Assembly: GCA_964506435.1 (NCBI GenBank)
Contig: CAZDLK010000005.1
Span: 1-64,000 of the forward strand
Direction of reading: 5' to 3'
Source of the DNA: JAOZHU01 sp964506435
GTDB taxonomy: Archaea; Thermoproteota; Bathyarchaeia; Bathyarchaeales; Bathycorpusculaceae
DNA: 64,000 nucleotides
Made by a program: the position numbers and the translations under genes. Numbering within the stretch: position 1 is the stretch's first letter; each line of letters opens with the position of its first letter. Positions 1-10,014 of the stretch are shown here, piece by piece. The notes beneath the pieces are model-generated. The model did no database searches. It saw nothing but the letters and a program-made list of their open reading frames with translations, and was not told where the DNA came from.

Positions 1-444
1 GCTTGGAACCAGTATCTTGAAAGATGGATAATGCTCTATTCAGGAGTTGCAATGCGGTCATCTCCGCTGCCGTGGGGAAACTGGTCTGCAAAACAAGTGT
101 TGTTTAACCCATTCACCGACGATGGTTACGAGCACTTTATTCACTTGCCAGGTAAAGATAACGTCAGCGGTCCTTTAAGAGCAGACGAAATAGGCGGTCC
201 ATATGGCCCTTACATAATTGACAAACTCACAAAAGGCAATGACCAAACTTCAACGATTTATTTTACTCTGTCAACTTGGAATCCGTACACGACAGTTTTG
301 ATGCAAGCTCAACTTGAAAAGTCGCAGCAATCGATTCCAGAGTTCGCAAATAACTTGTCTGCGGTGCTGCTCTGCGTGGTACTTGTCGGCGTCGTCGTTT
401 TGTGCGCTCCCCGTTACGGCAAGTCAAAAGGGTCTCAGCCGTAG
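1..444 (+). CDS. DUF4185-like surface protein, C-terminal part (5' truncated by window edge)
   Basis: The frame is open from the first base, so the gene begins outside the window. The visible part has aromatic, beta-rich segments (YGPYIIDKL, YFTLSTWNPY) that resemble the end of DUF4185-type beta-propeller proteins; this family match is from memory of the pattern. The last 40 residues form one hydrophobic helix (LSAVLLCVVLVGVVVLC) followed by a basic tail, so the protein is probably anchored in the membrane with the propeller outside the cell. It converges on the ABC ATPase gene downstream. Function unknown. Confidence 0.55.
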   Translation, partial: AWNQYLERWIMLYSGVAMRSSPLPWGNWSAKQVLFNPFTDDGYEHFIHLPGKDNVSGPLRADEIGGPYGPYIIDKLTKGNDQTSTIYFTLSTWNPYTTVLMQAQLEKSQQSIPEFANNLSAVLLCVVLVGVVVLCAPRYGKSKGSQP

Positions 445-485
445 AAATAACTTTGCATATAGAAGCGAACTAGGCAGGATTTGAG

Positions 486-1112
486 TTATTCTTGTTTCTT
501 GTTTGACATGTTTATTATGATGTCAGCAAACTTTGCATCTGATGGTTCCACGGATGAATAAACCACTGTTCCGCCGTTTTGGGTATACGTCCTCAGCAGT
601 TCCATTACCTTTACGCCTGTTGTTGGATCGAGATTTGATAAAGGCTCGTCTGCAACCAATAATGCGGATTTCTTAAGCAATGCTCTTGCTATATCAACTC
701 GCTTTTTTTCTCCAGCGCTGAGTTTTGAAGGTTTGTGGCTGAGTCTGTCTGATAACCCGAGTTGGGAAAGCATTTCAGCCGCCTTTTCTTTTTCGGCTCC
801 GAGGATTTCGGTTAGGTTTTCAAGCGCTGTCATATATGGTATCAGTAATGGTTCTTGAAAAGAGTAGGCTATTTTATCTTTCCTTAACTCTTCAAGCTCC
901 GCCTCATTTTGTTCATCCACATTTTTTCCGTCGATTATTATATTGCCTCGGTCTGGTTTAGCTATAAGCGCGATTACTTTCAGGAGGGTTGATTTGCCAC
1001 AGCCGCTTCGTCCCATTATGCAGATGGATTTGCCAGCCTCGAGGTTAAAGCTAAAGTTTTCCAGCACTTTTATTGATCCGTAGGATTTGTGTATGCCCTC
1101 CAGACTTATCAT
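486..1112 (-). CDS. ABC transporter ATP-binding protein (LolD/MacB type)
   Basis: About 208 residues with a complete nucleotide-binding domain: Walker A GRSGCGKST, signature LSAGEKKR, Walker B LLVADEP followed by the D-loop NLD. The open frame extends 17 codons further upstream into the permease gene, but the ATG at 1112 (MISLEGIHKSYG) starts at the first conserved strand. It lies 2 nt after the permease stop and has a GGAG ribosome binding site. It should power the FtsX-like permease encoded just upstream, as a two-gene export or lipoprotein-release type ABC system. Substrate unknown. Confidence 0.85.
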   Translation of the reverse strand: MISLEGIHKSYGSIKVLENFSFNLEAGKSICIMGRSGCGKSTLLKVIALIAKPDRGNIIIDGKNVDEQNEAELEELRKDKIAYSFQEPLLIPYMTALENLTEILGAEKEKAAEMLSQLGLSDRLSHKPSKLSAGEKKRVDIARALLKKSALLVADEPLSNLDPTTGVKVMELLRTYTQNGGTVVYSSVEPSDAKFADIIINMSNKKQE

Positions 1113-1114
1113 TT

Positions 1115-2389
1115 CTAATACTCCCTTAACAGGTTGTCCAGTCCCATGTTTTTCATTCTCCAAACAGCAAAGTATGCTGCTGCGCCCGAAACCAGTAGGG
1201 AAATAGCGAGACCAGATGCAATCATATATGGGCTAATCAGTATAGGAATCATTAACGTGTTAGCGTAAACCTGAAAAGAATATCCAAACTGACTCCCTAT
1301 CAATAGGGAGAGACCAGTACTGATAACTGCAGCGACGACCCCTAAGACTATGTAGTAATAGAAAAACAGTTTACTAACTCTCCGCCAGTCCCATCCCTGC
1401 GTTATTAAGAGTCCCGCTTCCCATCTTCTCCTACCAGAGAAAACATAGGTGAAAAGAAAAACTAAAGAGACAACAGAGAAAAGTGAGGTAACTCCAATTA
1501 GATTGTAGAGGATTCCGCTGCCTGATTGAAAGGACAGTTGAGCATTTACTGTTGTCTGGTCATAGATTACTGAATATCCAGGATAATCTGCAAATATCAA
1601 CTCCAGTTGGTTAGCAATTTGTTCAACTTGTCCAAGGTCTTGCGCCTTGACTATGAAGTAATCTGCTCCCTCTCCTCCAAATGTCTGATTATAAATTTGC
1701 GCCCCTATTTTCAGTTTAAGAAAAGATGGATCCCAGAGAACATCAACTTGTTGCAACATGGGGTTATACGGCATATTTCCGACTCCTGTCGCATTGAACC
1801 GTACATATTCTTGGCCAGTAGTTGGATCAAGATAGTTGTTAGCGTTAGTGCTTCCATTATTTGGCGGCACGGGAAAGCCGACGTCGTAAGTTTGATTCAT
1901 TGTAAATTCCCAAGCAGCAATACCGTTAATTATGAAACCTGCCTCTCCATTTATGGGTAGTCTTCCTTCAGATAATCCGACCAGGGATTCAGGAAAGCCA
2001 CCTTGTTCACCTATAACCGCGCTTTGGACAATCTCAACGCCTCCAGTCGTATTCAAGCGGGTTCCATTAGCAAGCGTCCAAATCTTGCCCCTGTCGAAAA
2101 AATAAGTCATGTTAATCACAATTGGGTAGACCGCTTGGACACGGGGGATTGCAGCTATTTGGGCGGTTACATTTTCTGGGATTCTAGAATAACAATTATC
2201 CCACCCTGTGTTGTAGACAAACAGGTAGGTGGCTACACTATTGCCGTAAGAGGAAAGCCCCAGTTGTAGGCTTGAGCTTATGGAAGGGACAATCATCCAA
2301 GTGGACAAGCCGATCGTTAGCAGTCCTGCTATAGCTAAGGACCACATCCTCTCTTTGCGGATTTTGCGTAGGGCAATTTTCATCGTCAT
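1115..2389 (-). CDS. FtsX/MacB-type ABC permease
   Basis: 424 residues. One N-terminal membrane helix (about residues 14-35) is followed by a large, probably extracytoplasmic domain of about 240 residues and three C-terminal helices ending near residue 410. This is the FtsX/MacB layout with a single core domain. The FtsX-like region includes LYNLIGVTSLFSVVSLVFLF. It is the first gene of the pair with the ATPase gene. The outer domain contains NGS/NAT-type N-glycosylation sequons, as expected for an archaeal surface domain. Confidence 0.82.
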   Translation of the reverse strand: MTMKIALRKIRKERMWSLAIAGLLTIGLSTWMIVPSISSSLQLGLSSYGNSVATYLFVYNTGWDNCYSRIPENVTAQIAAIPRVQAVYPIVINMTYFFDRGKIWTLANGTRLNTTGGVEIVQSAVIGEQGGFPESLVGLSEGRLPINGEAGFIINGIAAWEFTMNQTYDVGFPVPPNNGSTNANNYLDPTTGQEYVRFNATGVGNMPYNPMLQQVDVLWDPSFLKLKIGAQIYNQTFGGEGADYFIVKAQDLGQVEQIANQLELIFADYPGYSVIYDQTTVNAQLSFQSGSGILYNLIGVTSLFSVVSLVFLFTYVFSGRRRWEAGLLITQGWDWRRVSKLFFYYYIVLGVVAAVISTGLSLLIGSQFGYSFQVYANTLMIPILISPYMIASGLAISLLVSGAAAYFAVWRMKNMGLDNLLREY

Positions 2390-2454
2390 ATGAATTCATC
2401 TAATTCATGATTTTATAAAAAAGATTTCGGAAGTGGCAAGTCGGCGGATACTAT

Positions 2455-2856
2455 TTAGTAGTTCCAAACAGCATAAGTTTCGCCGTGAACACTTTCAGAA
2501 GTACCTCCAGCATTTCCCCAGATTGCATACCATGACCCTGCGCCAGAAGCAGGTCCCCAACCAGGTGAATGCAGTAAAGTATAATGCGGGGTTCCATCCA
2601 GCGGATAAACATAACCAACGTAAATAGAATACGGTTGTGGTGTAGCACTTACGAGCCCTGTAGCTAAAAGGACCACGTGAGCGTAAATCTCCGATGCTTT
2701 GCAATCACCCATCTGTGGATACGGAGCAAGTGAGAAATAATAGTGTTTAAAGTTGATGAAACCTTCTGGTTCTATGGGTGCGCCCATCGCCATTAGTATT
2801 GTTAAAGAAAGCGCGACCAGAGATATACCTGCACTTAGCGTAAGCATTTTCCACAA
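2455..2856 (-). CDS. Small secreted or membrane-anchored hypothetical protein
   Basis: 133 residues (MWKMLTLS...). An N-terminal hydrophobic stretch (ISLVALSLTILMAMGA) looks like a signal peptide or anchor, followed by a Gly/Tyr/Trp-rich mature part. The TTG start at 2856 is preceded by a strong GGGAGGTG ribosome binding site at 2870-2877 and a TATA-like stretch at about 2880-2888; an in-frame ATG at 2847 is the alternative. No family recognised. Confidence 0.6.
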   Translation of the reverse strand: MWKMLTLSAGISLVALSLTILMAMGAPIEPEGFINFKHYYFSLAPYPQMGDCKASEIYAHVVLLATGLVSATPQPYSIYVGYVYPLDGTPHYTLLHSPGWGPASGAGSWYAIWGNAGGTSESVHGETYAVWNY

Positions 2857-3217
2857 CTTCGTGTTGTTTCACCTCCCTTTATATATACGTCTATTGTTGT
2901 TCTTCTTTTGACCTTCCTTCATTCTGGTGGTTGGCATGTCTCCGATACATCTAGCATGTTTTTGAAAATCGATTTCTTTCAGTTATTGCTAACTTGCATG
3001 GCGTCCGTTCATTGGTTGCATAACTGAGTTAATATGTACTACGATTACTTTCGGAAATAGGCAAGTTGTGAAAACTGTTAATCGGACCAAAGGCATCATA
3101 CTTTATGTGCTTTTTTAAGAGAATTATTTCAAATTTGAATTTAATGACTAACTATATCAGTAGCTTCAACAATTTAGCGGATAACCTTAAATTACCGCAT
3201 CGGTATAAAATTGTGGC
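2857..3217. other. Intergenic region with divergent promoters
   Basis: 361 bases without a convincing gene. The left edge carries the TATA-like element and Shine-Dalgarno sequence of the secreted-protein gene on the minus strand. The right edge contains AT-rich TATA-like elements (CTATATCAG near 3150, GGTATAAAAT near 3202) that could serve the winged-helix gene starting at 3218. No tRNA or long repeat seen. Confidence 0.4.
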
Positions 3218-3535
3218 ATGGAAATAGAAAAGCTTCTTGCATCTTCGAATAGGCGCAAGCTTTTTCGAATCCTCAGTAAGACCAAGCAGACAAACATAAT
3301 GGATCTTGTGCGTAAGACTAAAAGCACTTATAACCAGCTTCAATCAAACCTGACAATTCTGGAAAAAGAAGGAATAATCATCGATGAACATAAAGGACAT
3401 CTTCGCATTATACGTCTTAACTGGGAAAATCCAAAGACTGCTTTGTTGTTGAAAGCTCTAAGATTACTTAATGAATTACAAAAAGAAGCAAACAATCAAC
3501 AAGAAGCAACCAAATTGCAGAAACGGACACTATAG
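3218..3535 (+). CDS. Winged-helix transcriptional regulator
   Basis: 105 residues. Residues 1-70 read as an ArsR/MarR-like winged helix (SSNRRKLFRILSK, then the recognition helix region TYNQLQSNLTILEKEGII, then a wing DEHKGHLRIIRL). A charged helical tail (LNELQKEANNQQEATKL) may dimerise. It lies alone between oppositely oriented genes, so its targets are unclear; the flanking ABC operons are candidates by proximity only. Confidence 0.7.
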   Translation: MEIEKLLASSNRRKLFRILSKTKQTNIMDLVRKTKSTYNQLQSNLTILEKEGIIIDEHKGHLRIIRLNWENPKTALLLKALRLLNELQKEANNQQEATKLQKRTL

Positions 3536-3658
3536 ACTTTAACCCATAAAGGAGCATGGACAGGGCAGGTTTTGAATTCACGTGAGCTTCCGATCACGGG
3601 CTTAGCAGACTTGCTCTCTGATAGGCTGGGTTTTGCTGTTTTTGGCCTTTTTACTTTT

Positions 3659-5482
3659 TCATTGGTTTGGGGTGATTACGCCGTCTTCTATCCGAATTTG
3701 CCTCTCTGCGTAATTGGCGACATCTTGCTCATGGGTGATGACTATGATTGTGGTTTTTGTTTCTTCATGGAACTTTTTGAGCAAGTTCATGACTTGTTTG
3801 CCTGTTTCAGAATCCAAATCCCCAGTTGGCTCATCAGCGAAAATCACAGCGGGGTTATTGGTTAACGCTCGGGCAATGGCTACACGCTGCATCTGTCCAC
3901 CGCTTAATGTGGCAGGGTACTGTTTAGCTTGATTATTGAGCCCAACGCCTTCCAAAAGGTTCTCTATGCGCTCCTTCAACTCCTTGCTTAATCCCGCTAA
4001 ATCTGCAGGCAAAGCTATGTTCTCGCGGGCGTTGAAATGCGGCAGCAAAGCATAACTTTGAAATATAAAGCCCATCTCATGCAGTCTGGCTTTCGATTTT
4101 GCGGAGTCATTCATTTTGTGAAGGTTTTCTCCGCGAAACAGCACTACGCCGTAGTCTGGGCTGTCAAGACCCGCCATGCAGTTCAGTAATGTTGTTTTTC
4201 CCGCTCCAGAATTGCCCACAATCGCTACGAATTCACCCTCTTTTACATCGAGGTTTACTCCTCTGAGAGCGTAGACTGTTGTGCGCCCAAGATTGTAGTT
4301 TTTGGATAATCCCCGCACCGCAACGATAGTTTCTTTTGCCACGTCGGTTACTTCAATTTTTTTCGCGCTAAAGAGTTGCGTGTTGTACCAGAAATAGGGA
4401 ATGTCGGCTCCGAAAAAGTCCGACCACATCTTCAAAAGTTCAGCTTCAACAAACAAGTCAGTGCTCAGTTCCGCCATGGGTAACAGCGCGTTTTTGAAGG
4501 AGGCACCCGAGTCCAGAGTCTTGATTCCGTTTTTATGCGCATCCAAATAGTCGCGCAAGTGAATTTGGCACTCCTGAAGTTTATCAGAGACTTCAAGAAG
4601 CAACGTTTCTCCGTACTCAATTTCCGAAGCCATATCCGCAAGCGCCTTGTTCAACTCTACGGCATCATTCTTGAGGTGATGCGACGTGAGTGCCTCGCGT
4701 GGAACTTGGAATAACTTGAAGATTCTCGAAATCAAATTCTCTAAATCCTGCAGGGCGCTGAGTTTTGCTGCTAAAATCCTGAAAAACAATTCCAGCTTTT
4801 TTTGCAGTTTCGGGTTAGTTGTTTTGTAGTGTGTTCCTTCAACTCCCAGTTTTAATCTTTCAAGCACGCGGTCTAACTGTTTTAGGCGCATGATTGTCGG
4901 CTTCAAAAATACTGCAAAAAAGTTTGCCATTAGCAGTTTGTCAACTAATTCTGCTACGTTTAGCTGGTTTTCTGTGGTTGAATTTGTGAATACGGGCGAA
5001 TCAAATGCTGAAAGGAAAAAGCGGTATTCCTGTTTTTCCACGAAATCCCATAGTGCCACGTAGCTTTTCAGTTGGATTTCGCGGTAAGTGGCGGGTAACT
5101 CTTTGATTATCTTCTTTAGTTGCGCGTCAAAATGTTTCACGAGGTTCGGGTCAACTTCTTTAATGAAGTCTTTAACAATGTTTGCTGTTTCTCGTAGTTC
5201 TTGGTCAGTTTTAAGCTGTTTCTGCAGTCTGGATTGGTTGTCTGTGCAGTATTTTCTGAAAAGCTTGTAAAGGCTTCCTTTTTCTATTTCTTCAACAGCT
5301 TTCTGCTTTACACTATCGTTTTTTTCTCCAGCTAAAACGATGAACGAATTTAGCTCTTGGCTGAACATTGCTCTGCTGGATGCATGTAGAATTTTTCTGC
5401 AGTTAGAAACCATTTTCTTTCGTAATTTCGCATTAGTTGAACGCAATGATTTGTCTACTAATCCAGCCGTGTAAACCTTCAT
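3659..5482 (-). CDS. ABC ATPase fused to a long N-terminal helical domain
   Basis: 607 residues. The last ~225 residues are a standard MacB/LolD-type ATPase: Walker A GNSGAGKTT, signature LSGGQMQRVAIARAL, Walker B VIFADEPTGDLD. The first ~370 residues are Lys/Glu/Leu-rich and predicted helical, with no family I recognise. The start ATG overlaps the stop of the preceding ATPase gene by 4 nt (ATGA), so the two ATPases are translationally coupled. It is the last gene of the PadR-permease-ATPase-ATPase operon. The fusion is unusual because this ABC class normally has a stand-alone ATPase. Confidence 0.85.
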   Translation of the reverse strand: MKVYTAGLVDKSLRSTNAKLRKKMVSNCRKILHASSRAMFSQELNSFIVLAGEKNDSVKQKAVEEIEKGSLYKLFRKYCTDNQSRLQKQLKTDQELRETANIVKDFIKEVDPNLVKHFDAQLKKIIKELPATYREIQLKSYVALWDFVEKQEYRFFLSAFDSPVFTNSTTENQLNVAELVDKLLMANFFAVFLKPTIMRLKQLDRVLERLKLGVEGTHYKTTNPKLQKKLELFFRILAAKLSALQDLENLISRIFKLFQVPREALTSHHLKNDAVELNKALADMASEIEYGETLLLEVSDKLQECQIHLRDYLDAHKNGIKTLDSGASFKNALLPMAELSTDLFVEAELLKMWSDFFGADIPYFWYNTQLFSAKKIEVTDVAKETIVAVRGLSKNYNLGRTTVYALRGVNLDVKEGEFVAIVGNSGAGKTTLLNCMAGLDSPDYGVVLFRGENLHKMNDSAKSKARLHEMGFIFQSYALLPHFNARENIALPADLAGLSKELKERIENLLEGVGLNNQAKQYPATLSGGQMQRVAIARALTNNPAVIFADEPTGDLDSETGKQVMNLLKKFHEETKTTIIVITHEQDVANYAERQIRIEDGVITPNQ

Positions 5483-6213
5483 TGGTCTTCCTCCTTTGTT
5501 TTGAATGGTCCCTGTTCAACGCTGGAAATTTTACCATCCGTCATGTGGACGATATAATCGCAGTGTTCAGCAATCCATCGGCTGTGGGTGACTAACACGA
5601 GGGTTTGCTGGTTGATTTTGTTGATCCGGCGGAACAGGTTCATGACTTCAGCGCTTGTTGTGGAATCCAAGTCGCCTGTGGGTTCGTCGCCGAGAATAAT
5701 CGCTGGTTCTGTGATTAGGGCGCGAGCGATAGCGACTCGTTGTTGTTGTCCTCCTGAAAGCTCAGAAGGCAGATGGTACAGTCTGTCGCCCATGCCTAAT
5801 TCTCTCAGCAGCATTTTTGCTTGTTCGCGGGCTACTCCTGCTTTCAACCCTTTCAGCAGCAGTGGAGTTTCCACGTTTTCTACAGCGGATAAGAAGGGGA
5901 AGAGATTGAACAGTTGGAATATGAAGCCGATTTTGTCTCTGCGGAACGTGGTCATTTGCCCGTCTGATAGTGTGGCTGTGTCGATTTTGTCGATTACGAT
6001 TTTTCCTTCCGAGCGGCGGTCCAGATGGCCTATCATGTTTAAGAGAGTTGTTTTTCCGCATCCTGATGGTCCCATTATCGCCATCATGTCTCCTGTATTA
6101 ACTGTGAGGTCTAACCCTCGGATGGCGTGGACCTCGTTTGATTTTCCTTCACAGTAGCGTTTGTGTAATCCCGAGATCACCAGAATTGGCTCTTTATTGT
6201 TGGTTTCTGTCAT
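5479..6213 (-). CDS. ABC transporter ATP-binding protein (MacB/LolD type)
   Basis: About 244 residues from the ATG at 6213 (MTETNNKEPILVISG), which follows the permease stop by 14 nt and has an AGAGGA ribosome binding site. A longer open frame into the permease gene reads as nonsense. Walker A GPSGCGKTT, signature LSGGQQQRVAIARAL, Walker B IILGDEPTGDLD. It should energise the large two-module permease upstream. Two ATPases encoded beside a permease with two FtsX modules suggests a heterodimeric ATPase, which is inference. Confidence 0.88.
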   Translation of the reverse strand: MTETNNKEPILVISGLHKRYCEGKSNEVHAIRGLDLTVNTGDMMAIMGPSGCGKTTLLNMIGHLDRRSEGKIVIDKIDTATLSDGQMTTFRRDKIGFIFQLFNLFPFLSAVENVETPLLLKGLKAGVAREQAKMLLRELGMGDRLYHLPSELSGGQQQRVAIARALITEPAIILGDEPTGDLDSTTSAEVMNLFRRINKINQQTLVLVTHSRWIAEHCDYIVHMTDGKISSVEQGPFKTKEEDQ

Positions 6214-6227
6214 TGTTTTTTCCTCTT

Positions 6228-9200
6228 TTATCCTACATATCTCAAGGCTTCTGCGGGTGGAATTTTTGAAGCGTACCAGCCTGGAATGGCTCCAGCGACT
6301 AGAGCGATAAAGGTGATTATGCCCAGGTATGTGAAGATGTCGTTCCAAGGAATCACTATTGTAACGCCTTGCATGCTAGCAAAGCCGACGCTGATTACCA
6401 AGCCGTTGATGATTCCAATGGCAACTCCAATTATGCCTAATACCGCCAATTCTAGCAATACTGAAATCAGCACTTGTGTTCTTGGGAAGCCGATTGCCCG
6501 CATCATTCCTATTTCGCGTTTTCTCTCGGAAACGTTACGTATGGAAATTACAGCCATGCCTACTGCGCCGATTATGAGGCCGAATGTAACGTATATCTGC
6601 AAGAATGAGACTACTCGTTCAACCATATCTAGTGACAACTTAATCTTTGAGTAGAGAACAGTTGTGCTTGCAATGTAGAAGTTGTCTTCAGCTAAGAGTC
6701 TGTATCCTTCATCGTTAGTGTTTGTGAACTCTTGGATTTTTTGTGCAAGTGACTCAAGTTCTGTGTCCTCATCTATAGCGTAGGTGGTTTTGATCAGGAA
6801 AGTATTGTATTGGTCTGGGGCTCTGGATATAGATGTTTCGCCGTTTGCTTCTGCTAAGAAATTGGTTTGGTTTGCCCAGTATTCTGTAAGGTATACTTTT
6901 CCTAAAAGCTCTATGTAATCAATGTCGCCCTCGCTTATCACGCTGCTAATGCTGAATGATGATAATGGGAAGCCTCCTGCGCGTTCATAGTCTAATCGTC
7001 CTGCTACGGTGAACGCTTGATACGTGGTTAAGCCAGATTCGGACGTGTTCATCGGTATCCAAATCTGTACTCCTAATGGCAGAATGAAGGAGTCTGTGAA
7101 CACAACGGGGTTTTCTATAACGGAGCCGTTCTCATCTTGTAGCACTGCAACGCCTTCCAGTTCATTGCCACTATATCCGCTTAAGGACGTGAGGTCAACG
7201 TCGCCTAGCTCTCGATCCTCTGAAAGAAGTTCATCCAATGAGACATTATAGGCTGCCATCGTGTAAGAGGGATCAAAGAATAGGTCCCACGCTTCCCTAG
7301 ACATGTCCAGTAGCTCTTCATCTGTTATGTCGGAAGCATCTGGTTGAGTGATGTTATCTGGGAAGCTGCTTAGATAGAAGTCGTAGCGCCAATCAGAGTC
7401 AGATGCATCAGTTGCGTTTCCGCGAATTTGCTCCGAGGTAATTTCTCCATACCCAATGGGTAAAAGATCAGTTTCAGCGGCGAAATCAGATGAATAGGGA
7501 TCGCTCAGCGAAATGAACTTCATGTAATCAGTAGTTGTGCTGTATGTCTTGAACGCAATCACATCTGTTATGTGGCTGTCTAACTTGTACAATTCTTCCG
7601 TGTAAGACGTGTTTGCTATTTGTGCCTCCGCCTTATTTAGATACACAACAAGGTCTACTCCTCTGGCGTCTTCCTCGGTTGCGACGACTGAACTTAAATT
7701 TGTAGGCACTAACGTAGCAACGGTCACATTCAAAGTTAGTATCACTGCAAAAATAGCAAACGTTAACGTGGAACGTGTTCTATGGGATGAAATCAGCGCT
7801 GGAGCTATTTGTCCTACGCCTTTTAGACCTCGGATTTTGACGAGAATGCGTCGTAAAGCGTTCATGAGTGGAGGAAGATTTACGGCTACAATCAGAACTG
7901 AACCCAGCAAAATTTCTGCTACACCTATCATCAAGATGTATGGCTCTAAACCAGTAGTGTCCGGTATCCACTCGCCCATAGCGACAACAAACAGAATTGT
8001 GGGTGCAGTCCAGAGACCAATAGCTGTAAGGTTAAATGCCTTCGCTTGGCTTATGAAGCGCGAAAGTAAGATACCTATTCCTGAAACTAGCAAACCTGCC
8101 CCAAGTAAAATGGTTCGCCATTCCTCTAGCGTGTCCCATCCTTCAGCAACCCAGATGCTTTGGCAACTTTTGTCAATGTTGCCGTTGATTAAAAGAACAG
8201 CCACACCAGCCAAGGTGAAGACTATTCCGAATAAAATCAAGTTTCGCCCCGATTTTTCTTTAAATGAAACCTTGATTCCGCGAAGAGCTTCTACAATGTT
8301 AACTCTGGACGCTCTCAAAGCAGGTAATATACCAGTTATGACGCCCAGTGCTACACCAATTAGTACCGATAAAATAACAACTTGCTCTGAAACAATAGGT
8401 TGGACGCTGGCTTCTCCTGTTCTAAATATGCTTATGAGGTAGAGGGCAACAGCTTGACCAAATGCTAAGCCACCACCTAAGCCTAATACTCCGCCCAATA
8501 TTCCTTGGAACATATTTTCTATTAGCATTGCTAGAGTGATTCCGCGACGGTTCTCTCCAACAGCTCGCAAAACGCCTGTTTGGAACTCTTTGTCTTCTGC
8601 GCTCATAAGTTGAACATTACTTATGAGCAAGACACCGGTTATCATGATAAGTAGCCCTAATACGGACAATATTGTGGTTAGCAGAGTGATGACTATTTCT
8701 GCGACACTGAACAAGGTTAAGCGGTCAGATTCGACGCTGTATGCGTCGTTAGGAATAATTGCCTTTACTGCATCTACTTTCTCTTGAAGGAAATCTTTGC
8801 TTATTTCTGAAGTGAAATGGTCTGGTTTAAGAGTTACCAGATAAGCTCTGATTATGTCTGTTTCTTGTTGAGGGTCTTCTAGGCTCATCCACTGTTGGAG
8901 ATGTTCCAATTTGAATACAATTCCCGGGTACTGTGAGCCTATTCCCGGACGGTTAGAATCAAAGATTCCAACTACCTGCAAATCTACTCTTTCGATTCCA
9001 GACGTATAAGAGATTATGGGCTCTGAGGTTTCGAAGGCGATTTCGGATATGTCGACGCTTGCTGTCGTTCCATTATAGCTCGTAATTGCGAGATATGCAT
9101 CTCCTCTTAGCGTTCTATTAGCATATGGCGTTAAATCAAATTGCGTACTATTTAGCGTACCCACATCGGTCCAGTTCGCCACATTGAAACTGCTTCCATC

Positions 9201-9995
9201 ATCCATTGAGAAACCTAGCATAACCAAGGCGTTGTCTGTTCCCGTAGCCGTTACGTTGACGTATGCATAGTCCGATAAACTAAGTCTAGAACAATTCACC
9301 GTGTAAATGGTTACTATGCCCGTGTAATTAACTGGCTCAATCTCAAGGGACAGATTAAGCGAAGTGCTGTTTACGACATATGAGGCACTAGTGTAATTTG
9401 TGTTAATTACCCAGTCAGATAATTGAATCAGTGATGATGTTAGAACGGTTGCTGTGAGGTTTGTGAACTCGGTGGTTAAATTTGTTGGTAACGTTGTTTC
9501 TTTAGTTAACCCTAATTCTTCAGCTTGAGCACTCGACAAAAGGATGCTGCTGTTATTCACTAGAAGGGAATCAAGGTCCATCTCATCTCCAGTTGTCCAA
9601 TCATAAAAAGAACCAAAGACTTCAGGATAATCAGTGGGGATTCCAGCCAGTTCAACTGAGGAATCGAATTGTGACCCAAGCAATACAGGCGCATCCATAG
9701 TCAGTTCAGGCATTATTCCCACTGCATCAGGAACCAAAGCAGTGATGTTTGCTTCGTCTGCCGCTGTCAAGTACCCACCTGTGGTGGAGTTTGTTATATA
9801 GAAGTCAACTTCTCCTTCGCTTTGAAGTAGGCTTGTGAGAAACGCGTTGTTTAACGTGTCGGTTGTAATTTGAATGCCGACCAGCAACGTAACTCCCAGA
9901 GCTATTGCAAGGATAGCGCTGAGATTTTTTGTTTTTCTTCTCGTCAACGATCTGGCTGCTATCATGAAACTAGATTTTATGCCCATAATACACAC
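6228..9995 (-). CDS. Large two-module FtsX/MacB-like ABC permease
   Basis: 1255 residues. The N-terminus MIAARSLTRRKTKNLSAILAIALGVTLL is a classic first FtsX helix. A large beta-rich outer domain follows (about 35-430), then a three-helix FtsX core (about 430-560), additional helices (about 600-720), a second outer domain (about 720-1120) and a second FtsX core at the end, with the conserved REIGMMRAIG motif. The outer domains are rich in NXT/NXS sequons. It starts at GTG 9995 or ATG 9986, 19 nt after the PadR stop. It probably exports or extracts a surface molecule; the substrate cannot be inferred. Confidence 0.85.
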   Translation of the reverse strand: MCIMGIKSSFMIAARSLTRRKTKNLSAILAIALGVTLLVGIQITTDTLNNAFLTSLLQSEGEVDFYITNSTTGGYLTAADEANITALVPDAVGIMPELTMDAPVLLGSQFDSSVELAGIPTDYPEVFGSFYDWTTGDEMDLDSLLVNNSSILLSSAQAEELGLTKETTLPTNLTTEFTNLTATVLTSSLIQLSDWVINTNYTSASYVVNSTSLNLSLEIEPVNYTGIVTIYTVNCSRLSLSDYAYVNVTATGTDNALVMLGFSMDDGSSFNVANWTDVGTLNSTQFDLTPYANRTLRGDAYLAITSYNGTTASVDISEIAFETSEPIISYTSGIERVDLQVVGIFDSNRPGIGSQYPGIVFKLEHLQQWMSLEDPQQETDIIRAYLVTLKPDHFTSEISKDFLQEKVDAVKAIIPNDAYSVESDRLTLFSVAEIVITLLTTILSVLGLLIMITGVLLISNVQLMSAEDKEFQTGVLRAVGENRRGITLAMLIENMFQGILGGVLGLGGGLAFGQAVALYLISIFRTGEASVQPIVSEQVVILSVLIGVALGVITGILPALRASRVNIVEALRGIKVSFKEKSGRNLILFGIVFTLAGVAVLLINGNIDKSCQSIWVAEGWDTLEEWRTILLGAGLLVSGIGILLSRFISQAKAFNLTAIGLWTAPTILFVVAMGEWIPDTTGLEPYILMIGVAEILLGSVLIVAVNLPPLMNALRRILVKIRGLKGVGQIAPALISSHRTRSTLTFAIFAVILTLNVTVATLVPTNLSSVVATEEDARGVDLVVYLNKAEAQIANTSYTEELYKLDSHITDVIAFKTYSTTTDYMKFISLSDPYSSDFAAETDLLPIGYGEITSEQIRGNATDASDSDWRYDFYLSSFPDNITQPDASDITDEELLDMSREAWDLFFDPSYTMAAYNVSLDELLSEDRELGDVDLTSLSGYSGNELEGVAVLQDENGSVIENPVVFTDSFILPLGVQIWIPMNTSESGLTTYQAFTVAGRLDYERAGGFPLSSFSISSVISEGDIDYIELLGKVYLTEYWANQTNFLAEANGETSISRAPDQYNTFLIKTTYAIDEDTELESLAQKIQEFTNTNDEGYRLLAEDNFYIASTTVLYSKIKLSLDMVERVVSFLQIYVTFGLIIGAVGMAVISIRNVSERKREIGMMRAIGFPRTQVLISVLLELAVLGIIGVAIGIINGLVISVGFASMQGVTIVIPWNDIFTYLGIITFIALVAGAIPGWYASKIPPAEALRYVG

Positions 9996-10014
9996 ACATC
10001 TTTACAATTTATCG

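Noticed and set aside
7609..8442. 277-codon open frame on the + strand
   Set aside because: It is the antisense shadow of the large permease, with no ribosome binding site or promoter.
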